DNA of 64,000 nt. Origin: JADJGC01 sp964576925. Its GTDB lineage: Bacteria; Zixibacteria; MSB-5A5; CAIYYT01. A program made the translations under genes and the position numbers. Below the pieces are notes generated by a model. That model ran no database searches, was not told the origin of the DNA, and saw only the letters and a list, made by a program, of their open reading frames with translations. Positions 1 to 7,856 of the stretch are shown here, in pieces (positions within the stretch are counted from its first letter, which is position 1; each line of letters begins with the position of its first letter). The stretch lies in NCBI GenBank assembly GCA_964576925.1, contig CAZNWJ010000003.1, positions 408,537 through 472,536 of the forward strand. Direction: 5' to 3'.

Positions 1-87
1 CTCGAACGCATCCGCCAGGCTGCCGAGAACATCATCAACACGGTCCTCGCGATCAAGAAAGGACAGCGGATTAACCGTGAAGCTTGA
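1..87 (+). CDS. C-terminal end of an unidentified protein (cut by window edge)
   Basis: An open frame runs from the first base to a TGA at 85-87 and encodes 28 residues ending in KKGQRINREA. It overlaps the GTG start of the next gene by 11 bases, so the two are probably translationally coupled. The fragment is too short for family assignment. Its neighbours (CheB-like, receiver, FapA) suggest a chemotaxis or flagellar gene, but that is inference from context only. Confidence 0.55.
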   Translation, partial: LERIRQAAENIINTVLAIKKGQRINREA

Positions 88-706
88 TTCTACACCTACG
101 CCCGACACTCAGCTACTCGTAGTTTTTGTGACCGACATCGGTGGGCCGGCGGCGCTGCACAGCCTGCTCTCGGAGATGCCCTCCGATTTTTCCGTGCCCA
201 TATTAATCCTGCAGCCGCCCGAGTCGTTGCTGCTTGAATCGGCGATCGGCGCGCTGCAGCGTACGGCCGCTCTCAGACTGCAGCAGATCGACGGCCGGCG
301 AGAACTGCGTCCCCGCCACGTTTATTTCGCGGCCGGTGGACGGCATCACCACGCCAGCGCCACCGATGACGGAATCGCCATTGAACCGAGCCAGCCGGGA
401 CCGCATTGGGTCGGCTCGACCCTCACGGAGTTCGCCCGACTCCTGGGCAGGCAGTTGACGGTCATCTTTCTCTCGGGTCGCGGCGACGAGCAGGAAATTG
501 CGACGGCTTGTTTCGCTCTGGAACAGAATGGCTGCCAGATCCTCGTGTTGCAGGCGAGTGAGTCAACGGTCTCCGATCTCGGGCAGATTGTCCTGAGAAA
601 CTGCCCCCATGCTGCCGAGCATTCAGCCGAACAAATCGTCGGAGTTCTCGTGGAACAGCAGAAGAAATCTCCGGCGCGCGGGCCCGCAAAGGCCGCGAAA
701 GCGTGA
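77..706 (+). CDS. Degenerate CheB-type methylesterase domain protein (probable pseudoenzyme)
   Basis: The 209-residue protein follows the CheB methylesterase catalytic domain from end to end: IGGPAALHSLLSEMPSDF (residues 21-38), the PILILQ strand, RPRHVYFAAGGRH (78-90) and FLSGRGDEQE (131-140). CheB normally uses a Ser-His-Asp triad in the contexts ASTGG, QHM and GMGxDG. Here the aligned positions are Asp20, Pro47 and Glu138, so all three are changed. There is no N-terminal receiver domain. The C-terminus is a short Lys/Ala-rich tail. It starts with GTG inside the previous gene and is followed 52 bases later by a stand-alone receiver. It probably acts as a non-catalytic scaffold or regulator in chemotaxis or flagellar control; this role is inference. 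Confidence 0.72.
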   Translation: MKLDSTPTPDTQLLVVFVTDIGGPAALHSLLSEMPSDFSVPILILQPPESLLLESAIGALQRTAALRLQQIDGRRELRPRHVYFAAGGRHHHASATDDGIAIEPSQPGPHWVGSTLTEFARLLGRQLTVIFLSGRGDEQEIATACFALEQNGCQILVLQASESTVSDLGQIVLRNCPHAAEHSAEQIVGVLVEQQKKSPARGPAKAAKA

Positions 707-758
707 ACCTCAGTAATTCCTTGCCGATACTACAATTAGAGATCACGGGAGCAGACCA

Positions 759-1166
759 ATGGAAGATTTTGACCAGATAAGAGTACTCGTCGTTGACGAC
801 GAAGACATCATGCGGAATCTCATGATTAAGATTCTGGAGAAAGCGGGCTACCACGTTGTCACTGCATCAGGCGGCACCGCCGCCAAGCAGATCCTCTCAG
901 AGCAGCCGATCGATATTGTGCTGACTGATGTGAAGATGCCGGACATGAATGGTTTTGATCTGTTGCGCGAGATCAAAAGCAGTTACCCAAAAGTCGCCGT
1001 TATCATGATGACGGCGTACGCCGATGCCTACACGATTAAAGATGCACTTATCGCCGGGGCGGACGAGTACATTACCAAACCCTTCAAGCACTATGAAGTC
1101 ACCGTCGTGATCGAGCGCGCCTACTGGCGGACCCACTCGAATCGAAACTCGGTCAACAATTCGTAG
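759..1166 (+). CDS. Single-domain response regulator (CheY-like receiver)
   Basis: A 135-residue stand-alone receiver. Visible hallmarks are the acidic pocket Asp13-Asp14, the phospho-acceptor Asp57 in LTDVKMPDMNG, Thr85 in MMTAYAD and Lys107 in ITKPFK. There is no output domain, only a short polar tail. Such proteins relay phosphate by protein-protein contact, as CheY does at the flagellar switch, but receivers of this shape also serve other pathways. It lies between a CheB-like pseudoenzyme and a FapA-type protein, which supports a motility or polar-signalling role. No histidine kinase is present in the window. Confidence 0.88.
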   Translation: MEDFDQIRVLVVDDEDIMRNLMIKILEKAGYHVVTASGGTAAKQILSEQPIDIVLTDVKMPDMNGFDLLREIKSSYPKVAVIMMTAYADAYTIKDALIAGADEYITKPFKHYEVTVVIERAYWRTHSNRNSVNNS

Positions 1167-1183
1167 TTACACAGGACGACACT

Positions 1184-2692
1184 ATGAGCAGCGACATCAA
1201 ACACCTCAAGGCCCCAAAGGGCATTTTGCTCACGATCAATGCCGATGGGTCGGAGGCGTTCATCCAATTGATCGCTGCCGAGATTGAGGATCCCAAGCCG
1301 ACAGCCGAAGACCTCAAGCGGATCCTTTTCGAAAACGGCGTCCTCTTTGGCGTCGACGATGACGCGGTCAACGACGTGGCAGCGCTCGGGAACACCGACG
1401 CTCCGGTGCGGATCGCGTATGGCACGCCGGCCAAACCGGGGGACGATGCCGTTCTCGAATACCTCTTTGACCTGGAGTCCAACCGCAAACCCCGCGAAGA
1501 CGAGCGCGGCAAGATTGACTACAAGAATCTCAACTATATCCAAAACGCACGCGCCGGCCAAATCCTGGTGCGCAAAAAACCTGCGACAGCGGGGCAGCCG
1601 GGCAAGTCGGTATTTGCCTCGGAAATCCCCGCCAAGCCGGGTCGTGACCGCCAGTTAGGGCAGGGTTCGAATACTGAGGTAAGTCAGGATGGTCTTTCGC
1701 TGGTGTCACGAATCGACGGCACGATTGCCGTCAAGTTCGGACAGGTCAGCGTCCAGCCGAATCAGAACATCAACGACTCCGTCGATTCCAGCACCGGCAA
1801 CCTTGATTCGGTCGGCTCGCTGAAGGTCGGCAAGAATATCACCAGCGACTTCAAAGTGACAGTCGCCCACGACCTCGAAGTGGGCGGTAACGTTGAAGAC
1901 GCCACGATCCAGATCGGCGGCAACGCCCTGATTCGCGGCGGCTTTTTCGGCGGTGGCAAGGGCAAGCTGCTGGCCGGCGGCGATGTCACCGTGAAGTATG
2001 TCGAGAATCAAAAAATCCGTTCCGGCGGCTCCTGCTTCATCGGCGGCGAGTGCCACAACGCCGACATCTATGCCGATGACTCGGTGATCGTGCAGGGACG
2101 GCCCGGCACCATCATCGGCGGCACGGTTGCCGCCAAGCACCTGGTAAAGGCAAGCGTGTTGGGCAACTCGGCTGCCATTGCGACTCACATTCGCGTGGCC
2201 TACGACATGAAAATGGTCGAGCGGCTGCGCGAGATCGCTCATGAGATCGAGCGGATTTCCGCCGACGAAAAACGCATCAAAGAAGCCATGGTTGTGCTCT
2301 ATCGCTTGGAAATCGACGGCAAACTCCCGCCGGATAAAAAGCAGGCCCTGGAGCAATTCAAATTGTATATCCGCGATTTGCCGGCTCTGCTTGAAGAACT
2401 TCAAAAGGAACAAGCTGAACTCAAGTCGCAGCTGCAGGAAATGTCCGGTGCGCGCATCGTCGTTGAAGAACGCGCCTTCCCCGGTGTCGTGATCCATTTC
2501 GGCCCCGTTTATAAAGAGCTGCAAGAGGAGATTGTTGGCCCGGTCGTATTCGAAAAGATCGGCGACGCTATCTCGAAGTCCACCCTCGATCCCAACCGCG
2601 AGCGGCAGTTGGAAGAGGAGTGGAAGAAAACCAAGCAGTCCAGGACAGCCGACGTTGCGGCCACACCGTCGCCCCAGCCGGCAGCCGTCTGA
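1184..2692 (+). CDS. FapA/DUF342 family protein
   Basis: The 502-residue protein matches the FapA (DUF342) family. It has an N-terminal alpha/beta region, a central glycine-rich beta-helix-like stretch (about 200-340, with GNVEDATIQIGGNALIRGG), a long charged coiled coil (about 345-425), and a C-terminal segment containing VVIHFGPVYKEL. In Vibrio vulnificus FapA takes part in flagellar assembly and signalling; in many other bacteria its role is unknown. It begins 17 bases after the receiver gene and closes this presumed operon. The last 25 residues are low complexity. Confidence 0.85.
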   Translation: MSSDIKHLKAPKGILLTINADGSEAFIQLIAAEIEDPKPTAEDLKRILFENGVLFGVDDDAVNDVAALGNTDAPVRIAYGTPAKPGDDAVLEYLFDLESNRKPREDERGKIDYKNLNYIQNARAGQILVRKKPATAGQPGKSVFASEIPAKPGRDRQLGQGSNTEVSQDGLSLVSRIDGTIAVKFGQVSVQPNQNINDSVDSSTGNLDSVGSLKVGKNITSDFKVTVAHDLEVGGNVEDATIQIGGNALIRGGFFGGGKGKLLAGGDVTVKYVENQKIRSGGSCFIGGECHNADIYADDSVIVQGRPGTIIGGTVAAKHLVKASVLGNSAAIATHIRVAYDMKMVERLREIAHEIERISADEKRIKEAMVVLYRLEIDGKLPPDKKQALEQFKLYIRDLPALLEELQKEQAELKSQLQEMSGARIVVEERAFPGVVIHFGPVYKELQEEIVGPVVFEKIGDAISKSTLDPNRERQLEEEWKKTKQSRTADVAATPSPQPAAV

Positions 2693-2723
2693 TTCCGCCC
2701 AATTGACATTGTAAATGGAAATC

Positions 2724-2789
2724 GACAGACAGGAATGTCGATCCTACCGATCGTTCTCGTACTTGGTAGGGTAGACATTCTTGTCTGCC
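2724..2789. repeat. Inverted dispersed repeat (TAGACATTC family)
   Basis: Two arms, 2724-2748 and 2765-2789, are near-perfect inverted copies of GGTAGGATAGACATTC followed by TGTCTG. The same arms recur at 6029-6264, 12213-12277 and, as a single arm, at 63914-63930. The unit could fold into a long hairpin in RNA and lies just after the FapA stop codon. Confidence 0.85.
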
Positions 2790-2879
2790 ACAACGTCTGT
2801 TGCACCCGTTTCCAACGTCGATGCGCCGACGAGAATTAACTTGCTTCGCGCCCATCCGCCCCGTAGCTTGCTGCTCAGC

Positions 2880-2951
2880 GCGGGTGTAGTTCAGTGGTAG
2901 AACGTCAGCTTCCCAAGCTGAATGTCGTGGGTTCGACTCCCATCACCCGCT
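2880..2951 (+). tRNA. tRNA-Gly (anticodon CCC)
   Basis: A complete cloverleaf: acceptor arm GCGGGTG pairs with CACCCGC, the anticodon arm TCAGC/GCTGA encloses the loop TTCCCAA, and the T arm carries GTTCGAC. The anticodon CCC reads glycine GGG. The 3' CCA is not encoded. An AT-richer accessory stretch on the opposite strand follows directly. Confidence 0.93.
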
Positions 2952-3034
2952 GTTATTTTCGCATTTGGTTGAATGAGCGAATAAGCAAACGAGATCAATG
3001 TTGGGTGTGCCAGATATTATTGCTGACTTCGGCT

Positions 3035-3703
3035 CTATCTGCGGACTGCACTCCAAGTGCAATCGCAATCATGATGCCGCTCGTTTTGTTGTAGCGCAAG
3101 AGCGTACGTATAGGGATTCTTGCGAGCACGACCCATGCAGGTCGAGGGACTGTTCGGAGTTGTGATCAGCCAGTATTCGAATTGTTCTCTCACGCGGGAC
3201 TGAGCAATACACTGAAAAAAAGCGTACCTCACTGCTCGGTAGAACTGATCAGTGGCTGCTCTGTCCAGTTGTTCGATTTGTCTGAGCGAGGTCAGAAGCT
3301 GCGGCATCGCTGACTCGACTTGTCTCACAATATCTCGATGTGAGAAGTTATCGAGGCTGTCTATCGAGCCCAACTCAGCGAACAAGCGCTTCATCAGTGA
3401 GACTATCTCTGAATCGTATTTTGGCCTTACCCAGATTCTAGATCCGTAGTCGATGAAGTACTCCAGCCAATCTGCCAAATGAAACAATTCATCATTACCG
3501 CCGCGAGAGGCCCGAGAGTCGAAATTCTCCTGAAAACTTAATTGGGCTGTGATCGCTCGTGTCGGTGCTTCAAAATGTCTGGTGTGAGTTCTGTCATTGC
3601 TCATATCTCGCGAATTCCTCCTGATTCGCGTTGCTCGATTTCTTAAGATGAGATAAACAACAACCGACACGCCACAGATCAAGAAGAGCAACAAAATGAG
3701 CAT
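3035..3703 (-). CDS. Membrane-anchored protein of unknown function
   Basis: 222 residues. The N-terminus (about 1-20, LLLFLICGVSVVVYLIL) is one hydrophobic helix followed by a basic stretch (RNRATRIRRN), the pattern of a type II anchor with a cytoplasmic domain. The rest is polar and largely helical with no motif I recognise. It starts 15 bases after the nuclease-like gene on the same strand, so the pair is probably co-transcribed. Base composition is visibly more AT-rich than in der or fapA, consistent with transfer. The ribosome binding site is weak, so the start is not certain. Confidence 0.6.
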   Translation of the reverse strand: MLILLLFLICGVSVVVYLILRNRATRIRRNSRDMSNDRTHTRHFEAPTRAITAQLSFQENFDSRASRGGNDELFHLADWLEYFIDYGSRIWVRPKYDSEIVSLMKRLFAELGSIDSLDNFSHRDIVRQVESAMPQLLTSLRQIEQLDRAATDQFYRAVRYAFFQCIAQSRVREQFEYWLITTPNSPSTCMGRARKNPYTYALALQQNERHHDCDCTWSAVRR

Positions 3704-3718
3704 GCAATATGCACGGCG

Positions 3719-4567
3719 CTACTGACAACCACTTTCTGGATCTAGAGACTCCTTTGACGCTGCGCCGGACAATCCCTTCTTTGATCCATCGCTGTCAGTC
3801 GAAACGGATACAGATTGTTCACCCTGCTTTGATTTGCGACTCACGGGTTTCCGATAGTTCCGTGTTGCTTCTCTGAATTGTTCACTCTCAATAATCTCTC
3901 GCTTGATGATTTCCTGTGACAGTAAATGGGCAATCAATTCTCGGTCTACAGTCACACCCTTGTGTCTGGACCTTATGATTTTGCGAATCAATGCGAGTAC
4001 TTGTTCTGAATGAAGAATAGCCGAAACAGTATACTTGTCCGTCGCCTTTCGTTCTTCATGAAATGTCTCAATCGCACTCGATCTAATAGCCTCTTTGCTC
4101 AGTAAGAAAAGTTTCTGGAGGAATTGCTTGTCCTTTGACGACTCGGTTAGGAAGTCGACGGAATAGAGGTGCGTCTTGTCAATCGGTTTGCTGAACTCCA
4201 CCTTGTAGACTTGCCAAACGACGCCGTTCGTCAAAATGGCCCAGTCTATGCCATCTTTTGCAGCGTAGTCGATTACTTGCCTCAAGTGAGCGTCCTTTAA
4301 CTCTGAGCCAATGGCCTTACACTCAATCAGATAACGAACTTGATTGCCGTACTTAATCGCCAGGTCGCAATAGGTACCCCGAATTGCAACTTCGCTGGTT
4401 ATGTCGGAGTATTTCTCGTAGCCGAAGACGTCATGAAGCATATCGTAAATGATCTTCACAGTGTCGCTCTCATTTATGTCCATCGACTTGGCCGTCCCTA
4501 GCACCTTCAAGTAATGCTTTGTGCTCGTCTGAAGTCTCTTCGCAACCCGGGCAGGAATGCTTGACAT
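3719..4567 (-). CDS. PD-(D/E)XK nuclease-like protein, type I restriction R-subunit N-terminal-like
   Basis: I place the start at 4567 because a clean GGAGGA lies six bases upstream; an in-frame ATG at 4633 has no such site. The 282-residue product has an N-terminal region like the HSDR_N (type I restriction HsdR N-terminal) domain. The nuclease-fold residues are visible: Asp68 in GTYCDLAI and Glu82-x-Lys84 in YLIECKAIG, followed by an Arg-Gln-containing helix (LRQVIDYAAKDG) and WAILTNG. The C-terminal third is helical, then Ser/Lys-rich and disordered. There is no helicase, methylase or specificity subunit nearby, so it is not a standard restriction system. A role in defence or DNA processing is inference. 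Confidence 0.68.
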   Translation of the reverse strand: MSSIPARVAKRLQTSTKHYLKVLGTAKSMDINESDTVKIIYDMLHDVFGYEKYSDITSEVAIRGTYCDLAIKYGNQVRYLIECKAIGSELKDAHLRQVIDYAAKDGIDWAILTNGVVWQVYKVEFSKPIDKTHLYSVDFLTESSKDKQFLQKLFLLSKEAIRSSAIETFHEERKATDKYTVSAILHSEQVLALIRKIIRSRHKGVTVDRELIAHLLSQEIIKREIIESEQFREATRNYRKPVSRKSKQGEQSVSVSTDSDGSKKGLSGAASKESLDPESGCQ

Positions 4568-4718
4568 GGATTTCCTCCAGCTTTTGTGTCTCGATCTTGT
4601 AGCACAATACTCCTTTGGTGTGTCGTGAGTCAAGGGATTCTGGATCTAGAAAATTCGACATGCAATCTATCTTTAGAATTCGCTTTGAAACTAGCCCGAA
4701 AGTGCCATTAATGTAGGG

Positions 4719-6032
4719 ATGCCATTACCTGTTGTTGCTATCATCGGACGCCCCAATGTCGGGAAATCCACGCTCTTCAACCGCCTGGGGCGCGGCCGTG
4801 TGGCCATTACCGATGACACGCCGGGGGTGACGCGCGACCGGATTTACCGCACGGTCGAATGGTCCGGCCGCTATTTCCTGATGATCGACACCGGCGGCTT
4901 CATGCCGCGCTCCGACGAGTTGTTCGACCAGAAGGTCCGCGAGCAGGCGGAGATCGCCATTCAGGAGGCAGACCTGGTGCTGTTCATGGTCGATGCACAG
5001 GTCGGCCCGGTCGAGATCGATCAGGAGATTGCGCGCGTCCTGCGCAAGTCGGGCAAGCCGACGCTGCTCGTGGCTAACAAGGCCGACAATTTCACGCAAC
5101 AACTCAACGCCAACGAGCACTATGCGCTCGGACTCGGCGAGCCGATCTCCGTTTCGGCGCTCAGCGGCGAGAATACCGGCAATCTGCTTGATGAAGTCCT
5201 CGCGCGGCTGCCGGAATCGACTGAATCAGATCAACCGGATGCCGGCGCGATCCGCGTTGCAGTGATCGGCAGACCGAATGTAGGGAAGTCCTCGATTGTC
5301 AATAAATTGTTGGGCGATGACCGATTGATCGTCACCGATGTGGCGGGAACAACGCGCGATTCCGTCGATACATTCCTGGAGTTCGCTGATCAAAAGTTCG
5401 TCCTGGTCGACACCGCAGGCTTGCGTCGTCAGGCCAAGGTCAAAGACAATCTCGAAATGTATACGGCGATGCGGTCGATCCGGGCGCTGCAACGCTCCGA
5501 TGTCGCGATGGTGCTGGTCGAGGCCTCGGAAGGGATCACTCACCAGGATATCAAGATCATCGAGCAGGCGCACGATGAGCGCAAGGCGATTGTCATCGTG
5601 GTGAACAAGTGGGACCTTGTCGAGAAAGACACCAAGACCGTCGATGACTTCACGAAGACGTTTGCGGCCAAATACCACACGCTGAGTTATATCCCGTTAG
5701 TTTTCGTCTCGGCGCTGACCGGACAACGAGTGACGCGGGTGCTGGAGAAGGTGGTCGAGGTTTACAACGACCGCCAGAAACGCATACCGACCTCGCAACT
5801 CAACGATTTCCTCCAGAAGGCGATTGCGGAACGGCATCCGCCGGCGCACCGGGGAATGTGGATCAAGTTTAATTATGTCACACAGACCGAGATCGCGCCG
5901 CCGACTTTTGTGTTCTTCGTCAACCATCCGGAACAGGTGGATCGCTCTTACGTACGTTACCTCGAAAACCGCATCCGCGACTCGTTCGGATTCATCGGCA
6001 ATTCCATCCGTATCAAGTTTAAGCGCAAGTAG
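4719..6032 (+). CDS. der: GTPase Der (EngA), ribosome assembly
   Basis: The 437-residue protein has the tandem G-domain layout unique to Der. First domain: GRPNVGKST, DTGG, NKAD. Second domain (from about residue 180): GRPNVGKSS, DTAG, NKWD. A KH-like C-terminal domain ends in basic residues (IRIKFKRK). Der acts in maturation of the 50S ribosomal subunit. The TAG stop lies inside a dispersed palindromic repeat (GTAGGATAGACATTCC), so a repeat insertion formed or overlaps the end of this essential gene. Confidence 0.97.
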   Translation: MPLPVVAIIGRPNVGKSTLFNRLGRGRVAITDDTPGVTRDRIYRTVEWSGRYFLMIDTGGFMPRSDELFDQKVREQAEIAIQEADLVLFMVDAQVGPVEIDQEIARVLRKSGKPTLLVANKADNFTQQLNANEHYALGLGEPISVSALSGENTGNLLDEVLARLPESTESDQPDAGAIRVAVIGRPNVGKSSIVNKLLGDDRLIVTDVAGTTRDSVDTFLEFADQKFVLVDTAGLRRQAKVKDNLEMYTAMRSIRALQRSDVAMVLVEASEGITHQDIKIIEQAHDERKAIVIVVNKWDLVEKDTKTVDDFTKTFAAKYHTLSYIPLVFVSALTGQRVTRVLEKVVEVYNDRQKRIPTSQLNDFLQKAIAERHPPAHRGMWIKFNYVTQTEIAPPTFVFFVNHPEQVDRSYVRYLENRIRDSFGFIGNSIRIKFKRK

Positions 6033-6264
6033 GATAGACATTCCCGTCTGGTGGTCGTGTTGAGACCCGTAGGGCAGGTCTCTGATCGGAGGAGCGCGGG
6101 ATTTTGGTGAATCATTACCGGAGATCTGCCATTTCGGGATCGGCAGATGAGAAAATCTGGCAGGTCTCCGGATGGGTCGCTACTAAATCCTTACCAGCGT
6201 CGCTCAGAGACCTGCCCTACCGCTGGCCATATCGAGACTCATGGTAGAAACTTGGAATGTCTAC
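6029..6264. repeat. Outer TAGACATTC repeat pair interrupted by a 152-bp element
   Basis: The left arm (6029-6045) and right arm (6254-6264) belong to the TAGACATTC inverted-repeat family, and the left arm contains the der stop codon. Between them lies the separate element listed at 6069-6220. This is a nested arrangement of two repeat families. Confidence 0.75.
6069..6220. mobile_element. 152-bp element with 17-bp perfect terminal inverted repeats (copy 1)
   Basis: The ends are GTAGGGCAGGTCTCTGA at 6069-6085 and its exact reverse complement at 6204-6220. Internal inverted segments (GGAGATCTGCCATT, CTGGCAGGTCTCCGG) suggest a folded secondary hairpin. A second copy of the same length lies at 63735-63886. 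It has no coding capacity. The shape is that of a small non-autonomous (MITE-like) element or a structured intergenic repeat. Confidence 0.75.
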
Positions 6265-6398
6265 TTTTCCGGGGGAATCATCGCCAAAGTTCAACGCGAA
6301 CTTTCGCTGCGGGGGCGAGTATATTACCCATTGGATTTGTGGTTGACTTTGCTCTCGGGCAGTGCTTATTGACAGGCTTTCGAATGGAGGTAGGGAAG

Positions 6399-7034
6399 AT
6401 GAAACGATATTCGATCTTGGCTCTGGTAGTAATTCTGATGGTGGCGGGCAATGCGCAGGCATTGGTGATTGGCCAGATGCGATCGGCGCAGACCCTGGGA
6501 ATGGGCAGTTTCAGCCTGACGACTGGCGTCGGATTGTTCGAGCACGCTCGTGACATATACGGTACGGTACGCTATGGACTCGCGGCGCCGCTGGACATCT
6601 CCGGTTCGCTCGCGATTGTCGATTTTGACGGCGCCGATGACCCGCATCTTCTGTTCAACGCGGACCTGCAGTATCAGTTTATGCGCGCGGATATGGGCTG
6701 GGCGCTGGACATGGCTTTTGGCGCCGTGTTTGAGTACTTCAGCTACGAGGGCATCGACGGTTGGTCAATCGGCGGAAATTACATCATTAGCAAACCGGTA
6801 AAACTCGAAAACGGCTTTGCCTTCACGCCTTACGGCCGGCTCAACATGCGCTCGGATAATGTCTCGATGGACCTGCCCGAAGGCGCTGTGGGTGACAACG
6901 ATGCCTCTGACTTCAACATCGGCGTGAACCTTGGCTCAGAATTCGCATTGTCCAGTAAGATCAAACTGATCGGCGAAGCCCAGCTTGATGATGACTTCGG
7001 CTTTATCGGCGGCATCAGCTTCCTGATGTGGTAG
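6399..7034 (+). CDS. Outer-membrane beta-barrel-like protein
   Basis: The start at 6399 is chosen because GGAGG lies nine bases upstream and the frame opens with a clear signal peptide (MKRYSILALVVILMVAGNAQA). An upstream in-frame extension would be encoded by repeat DNA. The mature part of about 190 residues alternates hydrophobic and polar residues, with repeated Phe/Tyr and Gly turns and a C-terminal strand FGFIGGISFLMW ending in an aromatic residue, as in small outer-membrane barrels. Sequence alone does not give a function. It precedes uppP by 23 bases and may be co-transcribed with the envelope genes. Confidence 0.78.
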   Translation: MKRYSILALVVILMVAGNAQALVIGQMRSAQTLGMGSFSLTTGVGLFEHARDIYGTVRYGLAAPLDISGSLAIVDFDGADDPHLLFNADLQYQFMRADMGWALDMAFGAVFEYFSYEGIDGWSIGGNYIISKPVKLENGFAFTPYGRLNMRSDNVSMDLPEGAVGDNDASDFNIGVNLGSEFALSSKIKLIGEAQLDDDFGFIGGISFLMW

Positions 7035-7057
7035 GCTGACACTCCGACGCAAAGCCG

Positions 7058-7855
7058 ATGACCATGACCGACGCGATCATATTGGGAATCGTACAGGGGG
7101 CAACCGAGTTCTTGCCGATCTCCTCCAAGACACACTTGATCATCGGTCAGGAGTTGCTCAACATCAATGAGCCCAGCATCTTTCTCGAAGTGGCGCTCCA
7201 CATCGGAACATTCCTTTCGGTCTTGATTTACTATCGTAATGACATCCGACAAATTCTCACGGCTTTCTTTAGCTATCTCGTCAATCGTGACCGAGAACGC
7301 CACCGCGCAGATTTTCGGCTCTGTGTCTTTATCATCCTGGGGTCGATTCCGGCAGCCGTGGCCGGCCTGTTGTTCAAGGATTGGATTGAAGCGCAATTCG
7401 ATTCGACAACGCTGGGTGGATATCTCTTGCTGGTAACCGGCACGGTTTTAGTCGCCACCCATTTTGTCAGACCAAAGGAGCGGCCGTTAAACGGGGCGAA
7501 CTCCTTCGTTGTCGGGATCGCCCAGGCCTGCGCGCTGCTGCCTGGAATCTCCCGTTCCGGCTCGACGATTGCGGCCGGACTGTTTCAGGGGATTGCGCCG
7601 CAACAAGCGGCACGATTTTCGTTTCTGCTCTCGTTGCCGGCGGTGGCGGGTGCAGTTCTGTTGAAAGCCCTCGATATGTTTAAGGAGTCTGCGCCGGTAG
7701 GGAACATCCCATCGATGGCTGTCGGCGCTATCGTCTCGTTTGTCGTGGGCATTCTTGCCATTTACTGGCTGCTGAAGCTGTTGGCCGGGCGGAAATTCTA
7801 TCTCTTCGGATTCTACTGCCTCGTCGTCGGGCTATTGACTATCTTCTTCCTGTAA
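7058..7855 (+). CDS. uppP: Undecaprenyl-diphosphatase UppP (BacA)
   Basis: This 265-residue polytopic membrane protein carries both family signatures: GATEFLPISSKTHLI (residues 14-28; the family form is GxTEFLPISSxxHL) and PGISRSGSTIAAGL (about 165-178). It dephosphorylates undecaprenyl diphosphate to recycle the lipid carrier for peptidoglycan and surface polysaccharide, and confers basal bacitracin resistance. About eight membrane helices are visible and the length is normal. It lies one base before the heptosyltransferase gene, a clear envelope operon. Confidence 0.95.
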   Translation: MTMTDAIILGIVQGATEFLPISSKTHLIIGQELLNINEPSIFLEVALHIGTFLSVLIYYRNDIRQILTAFFSYLVNRDRERHRADFRLCVFIILGSIPAAVAGLLFKDWIEAQFDSTTLGGYLLLVTGTVLVATHFVRPKERPLNGANSFVVGIAQACALLPGISRSGSTIAAGLFQGIAPQQAARFSFLLSLPAVAGAVLLKALDMFKESAPVGNIPSMAVGAIVSFVVGILAIYWLLKLLAGRKFYLFGFYCLVVGLLTIFFL

Positions 7856-7856
7856 G

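Noticed and set aside
3719..4567. Complete type I restriction system
   Set aside because: No helicase domain, HsdM or HsdS gene is present in the region; only the nuclease-like N-terminal domain is seen.
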